Shown here piece by piece: positions 53,628 to 62,606 of a stretch of 64,000 nt of DNA. Position 1 is the first letter of the stretch. Every line of letters starts with the position of its first letter. Below the pieces are notes generated by a model. It did not search any database. It saw only the letters and a program-made list of their open reading frames with translations, and was not told the DNA's origin. This DNA comes from Sinomonas mesophila. Its GTDB lineage: Bacteria; Actinomycetota; Actinomycetes; Actinomycetales; Micrococcaceae. The position numbers and the translations under genes are program-made. The DNA lies in NCBI RefSeq assembly GCF_001999765.1, contig NZ_MTIC01000003.1, positions 62,001-126,000 on the forward strand, given 5' to 3'.

Positions 53628-56600
53628 ATGCCGAGATGGTCCACAGGCAGGCGAGCAGCCGCACTCGCCGACGCGGAGGAGAGCATAGACGTGTCTGAGA
53701 CGAGCACAGCCGAGGCCGAGAGCCGACTCGAGGCCTGGCTGTCGTCGTTGCCCGGCGTCACCGGACCGGATACGATGCTCGGCTTCGTCCCCGGGTCCGA
53801 GGGCACGATCGAGCTCACGCACGGGCATGCCTCCGGCCTCGCCCAGCTCCTCGCCGGCCGTCGAACCCGCCTCTCGACCCTCCTGCGCGACCGCCAGGAG
53901 TACACCGTCGCCGCCCGCGCGGCGCGGAACCTCCGCGCCAAGTCCTACGAGCTCGCGAACGAGCGCGGGGTCGACGCCGGCCACCTCGCCGCGGGACTCG
54001 TCACCTGGACCTCGGCGGTCGGCGGGCGCCCCCGCCGCGTGAGCGCGCCTGTGCTGCTCGCCGCCGTCGCCCTGACCGTCCGGGCAGAGCAGGACGACTT
54101 CGAGCTCCGGCTCACCGAGCCGGCCCGCATCAACCCCGCCCTCGTCCGGCACCTCCGCACCGTCCACGGCATGGACCTGGACAAGGTCGCGATCGAGCGC
54201 ATGGCCTACAGCACCGCCCGCCTCGACCCCCAGCCCGTCCTCGACCGGATCCGCACGCTCGTCGCCGGGATCCCCGGCGCCCAGGTAGAGCCCAAGCTCT
54301 TCGTCTCGACCTTCGCCGACCTCGAAGAGTCCCTCGAGGACCCTTCGATCACGGCGGCCCACCCCGTCCTCTCCGCCCTCGCGGCGGCGTCCGGAGCCGT
54401 GCACGCGGCCCCTGACCCGCTGCCTGAGCACCGCTTCCCGCCCCTGGACGACCGTGACCCCGCCGACGAGTTCCTCGTCCTCGATGCCGACCCCGAGCAG
54501 CAGCTCGTGGTCGACGCCGTCCGCGCTGGCGATTCCGTCGTCGTCGAGGCGCCTCCGGGCACAGGCCAGACCCAGACCGCGGTGAACGCCCTGGCCACGC
54601 TCGTGGAGGCGGGCCGCTCGGTGCTCGTCGTCGCGGAGCGCCGCGCGAGCCTCGGTGAGCTCCACCGCACGTGCGAGGCCCTCGGGCTGGGCTCCCTCGT
54701 CCTCGAGCTCGGGGCCGCCGCCGGTCCGGCCCAGCTGCGCCAGCAGCTCGTGCGGGCGATCGTGCGCAGCGAGAAGGCCGAGGAGCCGAGGCTCGAGGGA
54801 TTGCACCGCGTGCTGCGCGAACGCCGGCATCAGCTCACGGACCACGTCGCCTCGCTCCACAACGTGCGCGAGCGCTGGGGCTGCTCTCCGTACCAGGCCA
54901 TGCAGTCGCTCGCGGCACTGACCTCCCTGCACCCGGCACCCTCCACGACGGTCCGGCTCAAGCGGAGTGTGCTCGACAGCATCCGCGACCGCGGTGAGCT
55001 CACCGAGAGGCTCCGGCGCGCCGCCGAGCTCGGGAGCTTCAGCAGCGAGACCGCCGAGAGCCCGTGGCATGGCGCCCGGCTCCTGACGCGGCGCGAGACG
55101 GACGATGCGCGGGAACTCGCCGCGCGCCTCGCAGAGGAACTGCCCGCCCTCGAGGAGCGCATGCGGGCCATTGCGGACTACGCCGCGATCAGGCTCGAGA
55201 ACACGGTTGGCGGGTGGGGCCGGCAAGTCGAGCTGCTCGTCGCCGTGCGCGAGAGCCTCGACAAGTTCATGCCGGACATCTTCGACCGCCCCGTGGATGA
55301 CCTCATCTCCGCCACCGCCTCGTCCGCGTGGCGGCGCGAGCGCGGCATCGAGGTCACCGCGATGCAGCGCTCGCGGCTGCGCCGGGTCGCCAAGGAGTAC
55401 GTGCGCCCGGGCGTGCACCTTGCCGACCTGCACAGCTCCCTCGTGCTCGTCCAGCACCAGCGCGAGCAATGGTCCGCCTACGCGACCTCCGCCCGGCACC
55501 CCTCGGTGCCGTCCGGCCTCGCCGACCTGCGGCAGGCATACCGCGCCCTCGAGAAGGGCCTCGAGCGGCTGGGCGCACACCTCTGGCCGACCCCCGCCGG
55601 CGGGCAGCTCCTGGACGCCCCGATCGAGGAGCTCACGGCCCGGCTCACCGCGCTGTCCGAGGACACGCCGGCCCTCCGAACCCTCCCGGAGCGCACCCTC
55701 CTGGCGGACCAGCTGCGCGAGCGTGGCCTGGGGGACCTCCTCGAGGACCTTGCCCGGCGGGAGACTCCGGCCACTGTCGTCGGCGCCGAGCTCGAGCTCG
55801 CCTGGTGGCAGTCGGTGCTCGAGGCCATGATCAGCGGCGACGACTACCTCGCCATGTCCGACGGCGAGCAGCTGCGCCACGCGGAGGCCGACTTCCGCCG
55901 CGCGGACCGAGCCCACATCGCGAGCGGCAGCGCACGCCTGCGCTGGAAGCTCGCCCGCGAGTGGGCCGACGGGATCGCCCGCCACCAGCGCGAGGCCGAC
56001 GCGCTCCGCGGGCTCCTGAAGGACGGGCGCATCAGCCTCGTCGCCCTCGAGAAGCAGGCTCCGCGGCTCATTAGGCCGCTCGTTCCCGTGTGGACCTGCA
56101 GCCCCTACGCGCTCTCCGCGGCCCTCCCGCGCGAGCACCGATTCGACGCCGTCCTGATCCTCGACGCGGACACGATGCCGCTGCGGGCAGCCCTGCCCGC
56201 CATCGGCCGGGCGCAGCAGATCGTGGCGTTCGGCGATGCCCAGGTGGCCAACCCGCGGCCCTTCTCTGTCGGCGTGGAGGTCCGACCGGGCCAGCGGCCT
56301 GTCGCCGCCGTCGAGAGCGCCTCCACGGCGCTCGCCCGAGTCCTGCCAACGGTCGCCCTGAGGACGCTCTACCGTGCCGTGGACGAGGACCTCGGCCTGC
56401 AGCTGAGCCGGCGGTTCTACGGCGGCGCCCTGCGGCGGCTTCCCGACGGGCACTCCGTCACGGGCCTCGACCGGTCCTTCGTCGTCGAGTACCTCTCCGA
56501 TGGGACGGGCCTGCCGAGCGGCGATGACGGCGGCGTCGAGTCCGTCGCGGCCGAGGTCAACCGGGTCGTCGACCTCGTGTTCGACCACGCGCAGCATCGG

Positions 56601-57821
56601 CCCAGGATGTCGCTCGCTGTCATCACTGCGAGCGCCCACCACGCGGGCCGGGTCGGCGAGGCCATCCGGCTGCAGATGGCCAATCATCCCGACCTCGCGG
56701 GCTTCTTCAGCGGCGGCGAGGAGCCCTTCCGGGTCGTCCACGTGGATCGGGCCGGTGGCCTCGTCCGCGACCACGTGATCTTCTCCCTCGGCTTCGGGCG
56801 CACGCCACACGGCCGTGCCATGCACCACTTCGGTCCGCTGAGCGAGCCAGGCGGCCGGCGCCGCTTCGCGCTGGCCATGAGCCGTGCACGTCGGAGCATG
56901 CACGTGCTCACCTGCTTCCAGCCCTCGGAGCTGGACGTTGCGAGGCTCAGCGAGGGCGCCGTCGACTTCTACGAGCTTCTGGACCGCGAGCTCGGCGGCA
57001 ACACCGAGCTCGGCACCCGCGCCACTCGGGCCGCCGAGAGTGCCGAGGCTCTCGGCGCGGATCCCCTCGTGACTGACTTGGGGGACCGGCTCGCGTCGCG
57101 CGGGGCCCGCGTGTGGCTCCACTACGACGGCGCCGTCGACATGGCGGCGGCCATCGACCCCCTTCTGACCATGGGCCGCGAGGAGCACGAGGCCAGCATC
57201 CCCGTCGCGATCGAGTCCGACGGCACCGAGCGGTACCGCCGCCTGAGCGTGCGCGAACGGACCCGGCAGCGGCCCGAGCTGCTCGAGCGGCTCGGATGGA
57301 AGTCCGTGACGCTCTGGACCATCGAGGTGTTCACCGACCCGAGCGGGTGCGCGGACATGATCGCCCGAGACCTCGGGCTGGAGTCGCACGCCGACGAGGG
57401 CGGTTCGGCCGGCTTCCTCCAGGGTCCCCTTCTCGGAGCCGCCCACGTGGCGGAGGCGCCGGCCGGTCCGGCCGTGGCGCTCGCCTCCACGGGAGACCAG
57501 GAGCCCGGCGAGGAGGAATACACCGAACCCGGAGAGCACTATGCCGAGGGGTCGTACGAGTACGGCTCGACCGAGAACGCCGGCGCCGACGAGGGCCAGG
57601 ACGGGGAAGAGGACAACATGCCGGAGCCACACGACAGCGGTCTCCGCCGCCCGCGCGGCGCGCGCCGCGTGAGTGTCCCGGGCACCGGACCGGAGTCCGC
57701 GGACGCCGCGGAGGAGCCGGTCCCCGGGCTGGACGGGCGAGACGAGGCGAGGCCGTCGTCGTCGGACGAGGAGGAGCGAGACCGCTGGATCAAGGACCAG
57801 CGGCCCCCGCACTGGGGCTGA
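53628..57821 (+). CDS. SF1 helicase-like protein with altered Walker A and Vsr-like C-terminal domain
   Basis: 1397-aa protein. Residues about 1-270 have no clear motif. Helicase core: QQLVVDAVRAGDSVVVEAPPGTGQTQTAVNAL, where Q314 replaces the Walker A lysine. Then a long helical insertion (about 370-800), Walker B/motif III RFDAVLILDADTMPL and VAFGDAQVANP (D870), and motifs V-VI GGLVRDHVIFSLGFGRTPHG and RRFALAMSRARRSMHVL. Residues 1145-1250 resemble the REase_MTES_1575 Vsr-type domain (SVRERTRQRPELLERLGWKSVTLWTIEVFTDP), with key acidic residues partly lost. An acidic, disordered tail of about 150 residues ends it. TAACCT ends 7 nt before the ATG (leaderless). Confidence 0.82.
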   Translation: MPRWSTGRRAAALADAEESIDVSETSTAEAESRLEAWLSSLPGVTGPDTMLGFVPGSEGTIELTHGHASGLAQLLAGRRTRLSTLLRDRQEYTVAARAARNLRAKSYELANERGVDAGHLAAGLVTWTSAVGGRPRRVSAPVLLAAVALTVRAEQDDFELRLTEPARINPALVRHLRTVHGMDLDKVAIERMAYSTARLDPQPVLDRIRTLVAGIPGAQVEPKLFVSTFADLEESLEDPSITAAHPVLSALAAASGAVHAAPDPLPEHRFPPLDDRDPADEFLVLDADPEQQLVVDAVRAGDSVVVEAPPGTGQTQTAVNALATLVEAGRSVLVVAERRASLGELHRTCEALGLGSLVLELGAAAGPAQLRQQLVRAIVRSEKAEEPRLEGLHRVLRERRHQLTDHVASLHNVRERWGCSPYQAMQSLAALTSLHPAPSTTVRLKRSVLDSIRDRGELTERLRRAAELGSFSSETAESPWHGARLLTRRETDDARELAARLAEELPALEERMRAIADYAAIRLENTVGGWGRQVELLVAVRESLDKFMPDIFDRPVDDLISATASSAWRRERGIEVTAMQRSRLRRVAKEYVRPGVHLADLHSSLVLVQHQREQWSAYATSARHPSVPSGLADLRQAYRALEKGLERLGAHLWPTPAGGQLLDAPIEELTARLTALSEDTPALRTLPERTLLADQLRERGLGDLLEDLARRETPATVVGAELELAWWQSVLEAMISGDDYLAMSDGEQLRHAEADFRRADRAHIASGSARLRWKLAREWADGIARHQREADALRGLLKDGRISLVALEKQAPRLIRPLVPVWTCSPYALSAALPREHRFDAVLILDADTMPLRAALPAIGRAQQIVAFGDAQVANPRPFSVGVEVRPGQRPVAAVESASTALARVLPTVALRTLYRAVDEDLGLQLSRRFYGGALRRLPDGHSVTGLDRSFVVEYLSDGTGLPSGDDGGVESVAAEVNRVVDLVFDHAQHRPRMSLAVITASAHHAGRVGEAIRLQMANHPDLAGFFSGGEEPFRVVHVDRAGGLVRDHVIFSLGFGRTPHGRAMHHFGPLSEPGGRRRFALAMSRARRSMHVLTCFQPSELDVARLSEGAVDFYELLDRELGGNTELGTRATRAAESAEALGADPLVTDLGDRLASRGARVWLHYDGAVDMAAAIDPLLTMGREEHEASIPVAIESDGTERYRRLSVRERTRQRPELLERLGWKSVTLWTIEVFTDPSGCADMIARDLGLESHADEGGSAGFLQGPLLGAAHVAEAPAGPAVALASTGDQEPGEEEYTEPGEHYAEGSYEYGSTENAGADEGQDGEEDNMPEPHDSGLRRPRGARRVSVPGTGPESADAAEEPVPGLDGRDEARPSSSDEEERDRWIKDQRPPHWG

Positions 57822-57838
57822 TTCCCAGGACACGACGC

Positions 57839-58627
57839 TCACCGGCGGCCCGCCTCGACCAGGACGAAGAAGACCTTGCCCTGGGCCGAGGCACCCGCGA
57901 TCCGCTGAGCCTGCTCAGGCGATGCTGCGACGACGAGGAGCCCCTCCGCCTCCGGTGTCCCGAGCCACTGCCCGGCTGGCCTTCCACCCGAGGCCCCCGG
58001 CGTCCAGAGGACCGGGATTCGCGAGGCGAGGGTCGATCCCTCGCCTGCAGGTCCTCCGATGTCGGGACTCAGCACGAGGTCGATGAGCTGACCGGGGCTC
58101 AGGAGCTGGAGCGACGCGGCGTCGGCGACGCGAACGGGAACGGCTGCGGTGCCAGACGGCGTCCCGGCTAGGAGGCCTGGGCCGACGAGGGCGGCATCCG
58201 TGATGATCTCCCCCCGGCGCACCGCGCCGGCGATCCGCTGGCCTTCGAGCTCCGACGTGCGAGGGGAGGAGCCCCGCGGTACGGCCTCGGCAGGGAGGCG
58301 GGCGGTGGTCAGGTCGGCGGCCGCAAGCTGGGCCCCGGCGGGCAGGTCCCGGGCCGCGACGGCCACGGGGGCCATGGCGGCGGACGGAGGGGTGATCTGG
58401 TAGACGGCAACGCCGACTGCGATGCACGCGAGGGCCGCAGCGAGGGTCCGGCGGCGCCGTTCGAGGAACCTCCTGAAGGGGCTGCGGGGCGCGGCCGACC
58501 AGAGCAGGGGTGCCGGGCGCGCAGGCGCCGGCCGTGCGCGCGGAGTGCGGGCGGCCGGGGAGCGCCGCGGTGCCGCATGCAGAGGCGCGGGAAGCAGGGG
58601 AGGCTCGGGGCGGCGGAGTCGGCTCAT
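57839..58627 (-). CDS. SAF-domain, CpaB/RcpC-like protein
   Basis: 262 aa: a Pro/Arg-rich cytoplasmic start, one membrane helix (LAAALACIAVGVAVYQI), then a SAF domain (APVAVAARDLPAGAQLAAADLTTARLPAEAVPRG, GQRIAGAVRRGEIITDAAL) and an RcpC-like part (AVPVRVADAASLQLLSPGQLIDLVLS). CpaB/RcpC proteins act in Flp/Tad pilus assembly; no other pilus gene is in the window, so the role is open. The ATG lies 6 nt after TAGCGT on the minus strand (leaderless). It ends 18 nt from the convergent helicase gene. Confidence 0.8.
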   Translation of the reverse strand: MSRLRRPEPPLLPAPLHAAPRRSPAARTPRARPAPARPAPLLWSAAPRSPFRRFLERRRRTLAAALACIAVGVAVYQITPPSAAMAPVAVAARDLPAGAQLAAADLTTARLPAEAVPRGSSPRTSELEGQRIAGAVRRGEIITDAALVGPGLLAGTPSGTAAVPVRVADAASLQLLSPGQLIDLVLSPDIGGPAGEGSTLASRIPVLWTPGASGGRPAGQWLGTPEAEGLLVVAASPEQAQRIAGASAQGKVFFVLVEAGRR

Positions 58628-58721
58628 ACGGCGACGCTAGGCCGCAGCCGCCCACAGTGCGTCCCGCCGTCGTCCTATGTGGACGACGCGCTGGTGGCGA
58701 TGCCTGTGGAGGGGGAGTGCG

Positions 58722-58979
58722 TTAGGCCGACGCGCCGGCCGCCGCGGGAGCCTTAGTCGACGCCGAGGAGGAGGAGGACGTCGCCGGAACGCTGCTCCCG
58801 CCACTGCGCGAGTCCGTGCGGTAGAACCCGCCGCCCTTGAAGACGACCCCGACGCTGTTGAACTTCTTGCGCAGGGTGCCCGAGCACTCGGGGCAGACCG
58901 TCAGGGACTCGTCGCTGAAGGACTGGACGGTCTCGAACGCGTGGTCGCAGTCCTTGCAGGCGTAGGCGTAAGTGGGCAC
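58722..58979 (-). CDS. FmdB-family zinc ribbon protein
   Basis: 85 aa: PTYAYACKDCDHAFETVQSF and DESLTVCPECSGTLRKKFNSVGVVFKGGGFYRTD, with two CxxC pairs forming a zinc ribbon, then a Ser/Ala-rich tail. GTG at 58979 is chosen since AGGAG lies 6 nt upstream and the family begins (M)PTYxYxC. Function unknown, perhaps regulatory. Confidence 0.92.
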   Translation of the reverse strand: MPTYAYACKDCDHAFETVQSFSDESLTVCPECSGTLRKKFNSVGVVFKGGGFYRTDSRSGGSSVPATSSSSSASTKAPAAAGASA

Positions 58980-59111
58980 GGTAACTCCTAGCTCAACCGG
59001 GCGGAGGACCCTCAAGACGTGCCCGCGCGCGGCATCCGTTGCCCGCGCCGCTAGCAGTCATGGCCTCCGAGTGCCAATTCTAACAGTCCGGAGCCCCGTG
59101 GCATTCCCGCC

Positions 59112-59753
59112 TCATTCCCGGTTGCTGCCGAGGGCGATGGCGCCCGCCGGCGTCAGGGCGGTCCCGACCCGCCGGTCCAGCGGCTCGTCCGGAACGCCGC
59201 CTTCGGCGAGCAGCTCGCCGTCGTACACCACCGCAGCCGTCGGAACCCGCACCCCGAGCGTGTCCAGCCGCGCGAGGAAGCGGTCATAGTAGCCGCCCCC
59301 CTGGCCGAGTCGCCGCCCGGCCGCGTCGAGCGCCGTCGCCGGAAGCACGATGGCGCCGAGTGGTGCGCGGCCCGCGGCTCCGTCGCCCGAGGCGACGTCA
59401 ACCGCTCCGATGACCGGACCCTCCGGCTCCTGGACGGGCGCGTAGCGGCTGCGCACGAAGGCGATCCCCGGCCGCCATTCGACCCATCCGAGCTGGCTCC
59501 CGGGCAGGCACACCGGCAGGAGGACGCGGAGGCCCTCCGCGTGGAGCGACTCGAGGAGCGCGAGCGTCGGAGGCTCCGCGCCGACGCCGAGGTACGCCGT
59601 CACGGTCCCGCCCTCGGCGACGTTGGCCTGCGCCCAGGCCCTGCCGTGGGCGGCGATCCGCTCCCCGGCGGACTCGCGCTCGCGCTGGTCCATGGTGCGA
59701 CGGGCAGCCCAGATGCGGGCCCGGAGGGCTGACTTGAGTTCGGCGGTTCCCAC
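59112..59753 (-). CDS. 5-formyltetrahydrofolate cyclo-ligase
   Basis: ATP-dependent conversion of 5-formyl-THF to 5,10-methenyl-THF. 213 aa: GTAELKSALRARIWAARRTM, VTAYLGVGAEPPTLALLESLHAEGLRVLLPVCLPGSQLGWVEW, IVLPATALDAAGRRLGQGGGYYDRFLARL (the GxGxGYYDR ATP motif) and VPTAAVVYDGELL. GTG start, 6 nt after TAGAGT on the minus strand (leaderless); divergent from galU. Confidence 0.93.
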   Translation of the reverse strand: MGTAELKSALRARIWAARRTMDQRERESAGERIAAHGRAWAQANVAEGGTVTAYLGVGAEPPTLALLESLHAEGLRVLLPVCLPGSQLGWVEWRPGIAFVRSRYAPVQEPEGPVIGAVDVASGDGAAGRAPLGAIVLPATALDAAGRRLGQGGGYYDRFLARLDTLGVRVPTAAVVYDGELLAEGGVPDEPLDRRVGTALTPAGAIALGSNRE

Positions 59754-59831
59754 GGGCCGACTCTAGCCGTCTCCCGGCGCTGCGCGGGAGGAAACCCCCT
59801 GCGCCGGCGGGCCGTCGTATAGAGTGGCAGG

Positions 59832-60752
59832 GTGTCTACGAGCGCTGCAGTCAGGAAAGCCGTCATCCCCGTCGCCGGGCTCGGCACCCGATTCCTGCCG
59901 ATGACGAAGGCCATGCCCAAGGAGATGCTGCCGGTCGTGGACAAGCCCGCGATCCAGTACGTGGTCGAGGAGGCCGTCGGCGTGGGCATCGACGACATCC
60001 TGATGATCACGGGGCGCAACAAGCGGGCTCTCGAGGACCACTTCGACCGCGTCCCGTCCCTCGAGGCGACGCTCGAGGAGAAGGGCGACGCGAAGAAGCT
60101 CGCCGCCATCCAGGAGTCCAGCAACCTCGGAGACATCCACTACGTCCGCCAGGGCGACCCCAAGGGCCTCGGCCATGCTGTGCTCTGCGCCGAGCGCCAC
60201 GTGGGCAACGAGCCCTTCGCCGTCCTCCTCGGCGACGACCTCATTGACGAGCGAGACCCCCTCCTGGGCGAGATGATCCGCGTCCAGCAGGCGACGGGCG
60301 GCTCCGTCGTGGCGCTCATGGAGGTCGACCCCGAGCAGATCTCCTCCTACGGCTGCGCCGACGTCACGGCCGTGGAGGGCGAGGGCTTCGTGCAGGTCCA
60401 TGGCCTCGTCGAGAAGCCGGATCCCGCGGACGCCCCGTCGAATCTGGCCATCATCGGCCGCTACGTCCTGCACCCGGCCGTCTTCGGCGTCCTGCACCAG
60501 ACGGCGCCGGGCCGCGGCGGCGAGATCCAGCTGACGGACGCCCTTCAGGCCCTCGCCCGCCACGATGGCGAGGGCGGCGGCGTGTACGGCGTCGTGTTCC
60601 GCGGGCGCCGCTACGACACGGGCGACAAGCTCTCGTACCTCAAGGCCGTCGTCCAGCTCGCATGCGGGCGCGAGGACTTCGGCGGGGACCTGCGCTCGTG
60701 GCTCAAGGACTTTGTGGCGGACGGGGCAGAGGCCCCGGCCGCCCAGCTCTAA
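59832..60752 (+). CDS. galU: UTP--glucose-1-phosphate uridylyltransferase
   Basis: Makes UDP-glucose for envelope glycans and trehalose/glycogen metabolism. 306 aa: KAVIPVAGLGTRFLPMTKAMPKEMLPVVDKPAIQYVVEEAV, GDPKGLGHAVLCAERHVGNEPFAVLLGDDLID, GLVEKPDPADAPSNLAIIGRYVLHP, GRGGEIQLTDAL, and RRYDTGDKLSYL. GTG start, 6 nt after TAGAGT (leaderless). The GNAT gene starts 6 nt after its stop. Confidence 0.96.
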   Translation: MSTSAAVRKAVIPVAGLGTRFLPMTKAMPKEMLPVVDKPAIQYVVEEAVGVGIDDILMITGRNKRALEDHFDRVPSLEATLEEKGDAKKLAAIQESSNLGDIHYVRQGDPKGLGHAVLCAERHVGNEPFAVLLGDDLIDERDPLLGEMIRVQQATGGSVVALMEVDPEQISSYGCADVTAVEGEGFVQVHGLVEKPDPADAPSNLAIIGRYVLHPAVFGVLHQTAPGRGGEIQLTDALQALARHDGEGGGVYGVVFRGRRYDTGDKLSYLKAVVQLACGREDFGGDLRSWLKDFVADGAEAPAAQL

Positions 60753-60758
60753 CCTCGC

Positions 60759-61379
60759 ATGTGGGCTTCGGGCTTCTGGCCCGTGACTCTGCACGCCGGC
60801 GACCTCACGCTCCGGCCGCTGCGCCACCGCGACAGGTCAGAGTGGATGGCCGTCCGGGCCCGGAACCGGGACTGGCTCAGCCCATGGGAGGCCTCGAACC
60901 CGCACCCCGACGCCACGCTGCCGACCTTCTGGCAGATGGTCAGCTCTCTCAAGCATCAGGCGCGGGAAGGGACGGCCCTGCCGTGGGTCATCACCCTGGC
61001 CGACCCGCGCCGTCGCAAGGCGCCCATCGTCGGGCAGCTCACTGTCTCCTCGATCATGTGGGGCTCGGCGCTCATGGCGACGCTCGGCTACTGGGTGGAC
61101 CGCGAGCGTGCGGGGCAGGGCATCGCCCCGACCGCCGTCGCCCTCGCCACGGACTACTGCTTCCGCGAACTGGGGCTGCACCGCATGGAGATCAACATCC
61201 GCCCCGAGAACGCCCCGAGCCTCCGCGTCGTGGAGAAGCTGGGCTTCAGGCACGAGGGGCTCAGGCCCCGCTACCTCCACATCAACGGGGCCTGGGCCGA
61301 CCATGAGTCGTTCGCGCTCACCGCCGAGGAGGTCCCCGAGGAAGGGCTGCTCGGACGCTGGCTCGCGACCCGCGGCTGA
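60759..61379 (+). CDS. GNAT N-acetyltransferase (RimJ/RimL type)
   Basis: 206-aa acetyltransferase: LTLRPLRHRDRSEWMAVRARNRDWLSPWEAS, VGQLTVSSIMWGSALMATLGYWVDRERAGQGIAPTAVALATDYCFRELGLHRMEINIRPENAPSLRVVEKLGFRHEGLRPRYLHINGAWADHESFALT. The acetyl-CoA loop is RAGQGI. Target unknown; RimJ-type enzymes acetylate protein N-termini. In related genomes a molybdotransferase-like glp gene usually lies between galU and this gene; here the gap is only 6 nt. Confidence 0.92.
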   Translation: MWASGFWPVTLHAGDLTLRPLRHRDRSEWMAVRARNRDWLSPWEASNPHPDATLPTFWQMVSSLKHQAREGTALPWVITLADPRRRKAPIVGQLTVSSIMWGSALMATLGYWVDRERAGQGIAPTAVALATDYCFRELGLHRMEINIRPENAPSLRVVEKLGFRHEGLRPRYLHINGAWADHESFALTAEEVPEEGLLGRWLATRG

Positions 61380-61475
61380 CGGCGCGGGGGCCGCACGGCC
61401 CCGAGTCGGACCTTCTCCGCGACACACCGGCGCCAATGCCCGACCCGCCCCAGGGATCCTCCTACGGTTTTGACT

Positions 61476-62537
61476 ATGGACTTCGCCCTCAGCAGCTCGA
61501 CGGTGCTCGGCGCCGCTGTGCTCCTGTGGCTGCTCTGGGTCGCTCCCTATCTCCTGCGTCGCCGTCGCGCCGCGCAGCCCGCAGGTGAGGCGTCCATGCT
61601 GATGGATGGCACCGGGCAGGACTCCTCCGGCGCCGTGCCTCCCCACGCGAGTTCGGGGGAGCCCGACGGAAAGGCGTCCGACGGCGGGGCGCCCGACGCC
61701 GCGGCCGGACCCCCCGCCGCGGCCGGACCCCCCGCCGCGGCCGGACCCCCCGCCGCGGCCGGACCCCCCGCCGCGGCCCCGCTCCCGGTGGCGCGGCCAG
61801 AGCGACTGGCGGCCCCGCCGTCGTCCGCGGCAGCACCCGGAGCCGGCGCGCCCCTTCCCCCGTCCAGGAGCGGCGGGCGGAGCCTGAGGGTCCGGTGGGG
61901 CCGGCTCGCCGTGGCGGTCCTCGGGCTCGTGGCCCTCGTGGCCTGTCCCGTCACGCTCCTCCTCGTGGCCTTCGGCGGCCCGGCGGTCGTCCCCGCAGGC
62001 TGCGCCGCTGCTGCGGCGACCGCCGTCGCAGTCCTCCGTTCCCTGGCAGTGAGGGATCGCCGCCGGCGCGTGGACGCCGCCTTCGGAGCGGCGATGCGCG
62101 GCGCCCCGTCTCCTCCCGCGCCGTCCCGCCAGCCTGCGCCGAGCGAGGTGTTCGACGCCGGCTTCCCCCCCGAGCCTGCCCCTCGACCGCTGAGCCGCGA
62201 GGAACTCCGCGCGGCCGCGCTCGAGGTGGCGAAGGCATCCCAGGCGAGCGCCGAGGAGGCCGCCAAGGCAAGCGGCCAGACGGAGGAGACCTGGGAGCCG
62301 GTCGGGGTCCCCAAACCGTCCTACCTCGAGGCGGCCCGCGCCGAGCGCCCCGAGCCCGAGCCGCTCGAGGCGCCCGAGGAACCCAAGCCCTCCGCCAAGA
62401 CGGCGATCAGGCCCAAAGCCGACGCGCCGGAACCCGGCACCGCCCCCGGCGTCCCGGCCCTCGCCCCGCGCCCCGCGGGCCGGCCCGCGGGCGCCCTCGG
62501 CAACCTCGACGCCGTCCTCCAGCGCCGTCGGGCCTGA
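61476..62537 (+). CDS. glpR: GlpR-like membrane protein (gephyrin-like molybdotransferase receptor)
   Basis: 353 aa. N-terminal membrane helix (LSSSTVLGAAVLLWLLWVAPYLLRRRRAA), a long Pro/Ala linker with five AAAGPP units, a second pair of hydrophobic helices (LAVAVLGLVALVACPVTLLLVAF and VVPAGCAAAAATAVAVL), and a Pro/Glu-rich cytoplasmic tail. The RRRR after TM1 and the galU-GNAT-GlpR order match the actinobacterial GlpR/SepX family, which links the gephyrin-like protein Glp to the divisome. The start may instead be TTG 61470, two codons upstream. Confidence 0.72.
   Translation: MDFALSSSTVLGAAVLLWLLWVAPYLLRRRRAAQPAGEASMLMDGTGQDSSGAVPPHASSGEPDGKASDGGAPDAAAGPPAAAGPPAAAGPPAAAGPPAAAPLPVARPERLAAPPSSAAAPGAGAPLPPSRSGGRSLRVRWGRLAVAVLGLVALVACPVTLLLVAFGGPAVVPAGCAAAAATAVAVLRSLAVRDRRRRVDAAFGAAMRGAPSPPAPSRQPAPSEVFDAGFPPEPAPRPLSREELRAAALEVAKASQASAEEAAKASGQTEETWEPVGVPKPSYLEAARAERPEPEPLEAPEEPKPSAKTAIRPKADAPEPGTAPGVPALAPRPAGRPAGALGNLDAVLQRRRA
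61698..61778 (+). repeat. 18-bp tandem repeat inside glpR
   Basis: GCCGCGGCCGGACCCCCC four and a half times in exact tandem, coding for AAAGPP units of the linker. Confidence 0.95.
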
Positions 62538-62606
62538 GCGGCCCCTCTCGCGACGCGCGGAGGCCGCGCCGTGCCGGCGCCTCCCGCCGGGGCTAGTCTC
62601 GCTCCC

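Noticed and set aside
51228-57842. 2204-codon open frame on the minus strand
   Set aside because: It is antisense to guaA and the helicase gene, which both have clear family motifs; the minus frame shows none.
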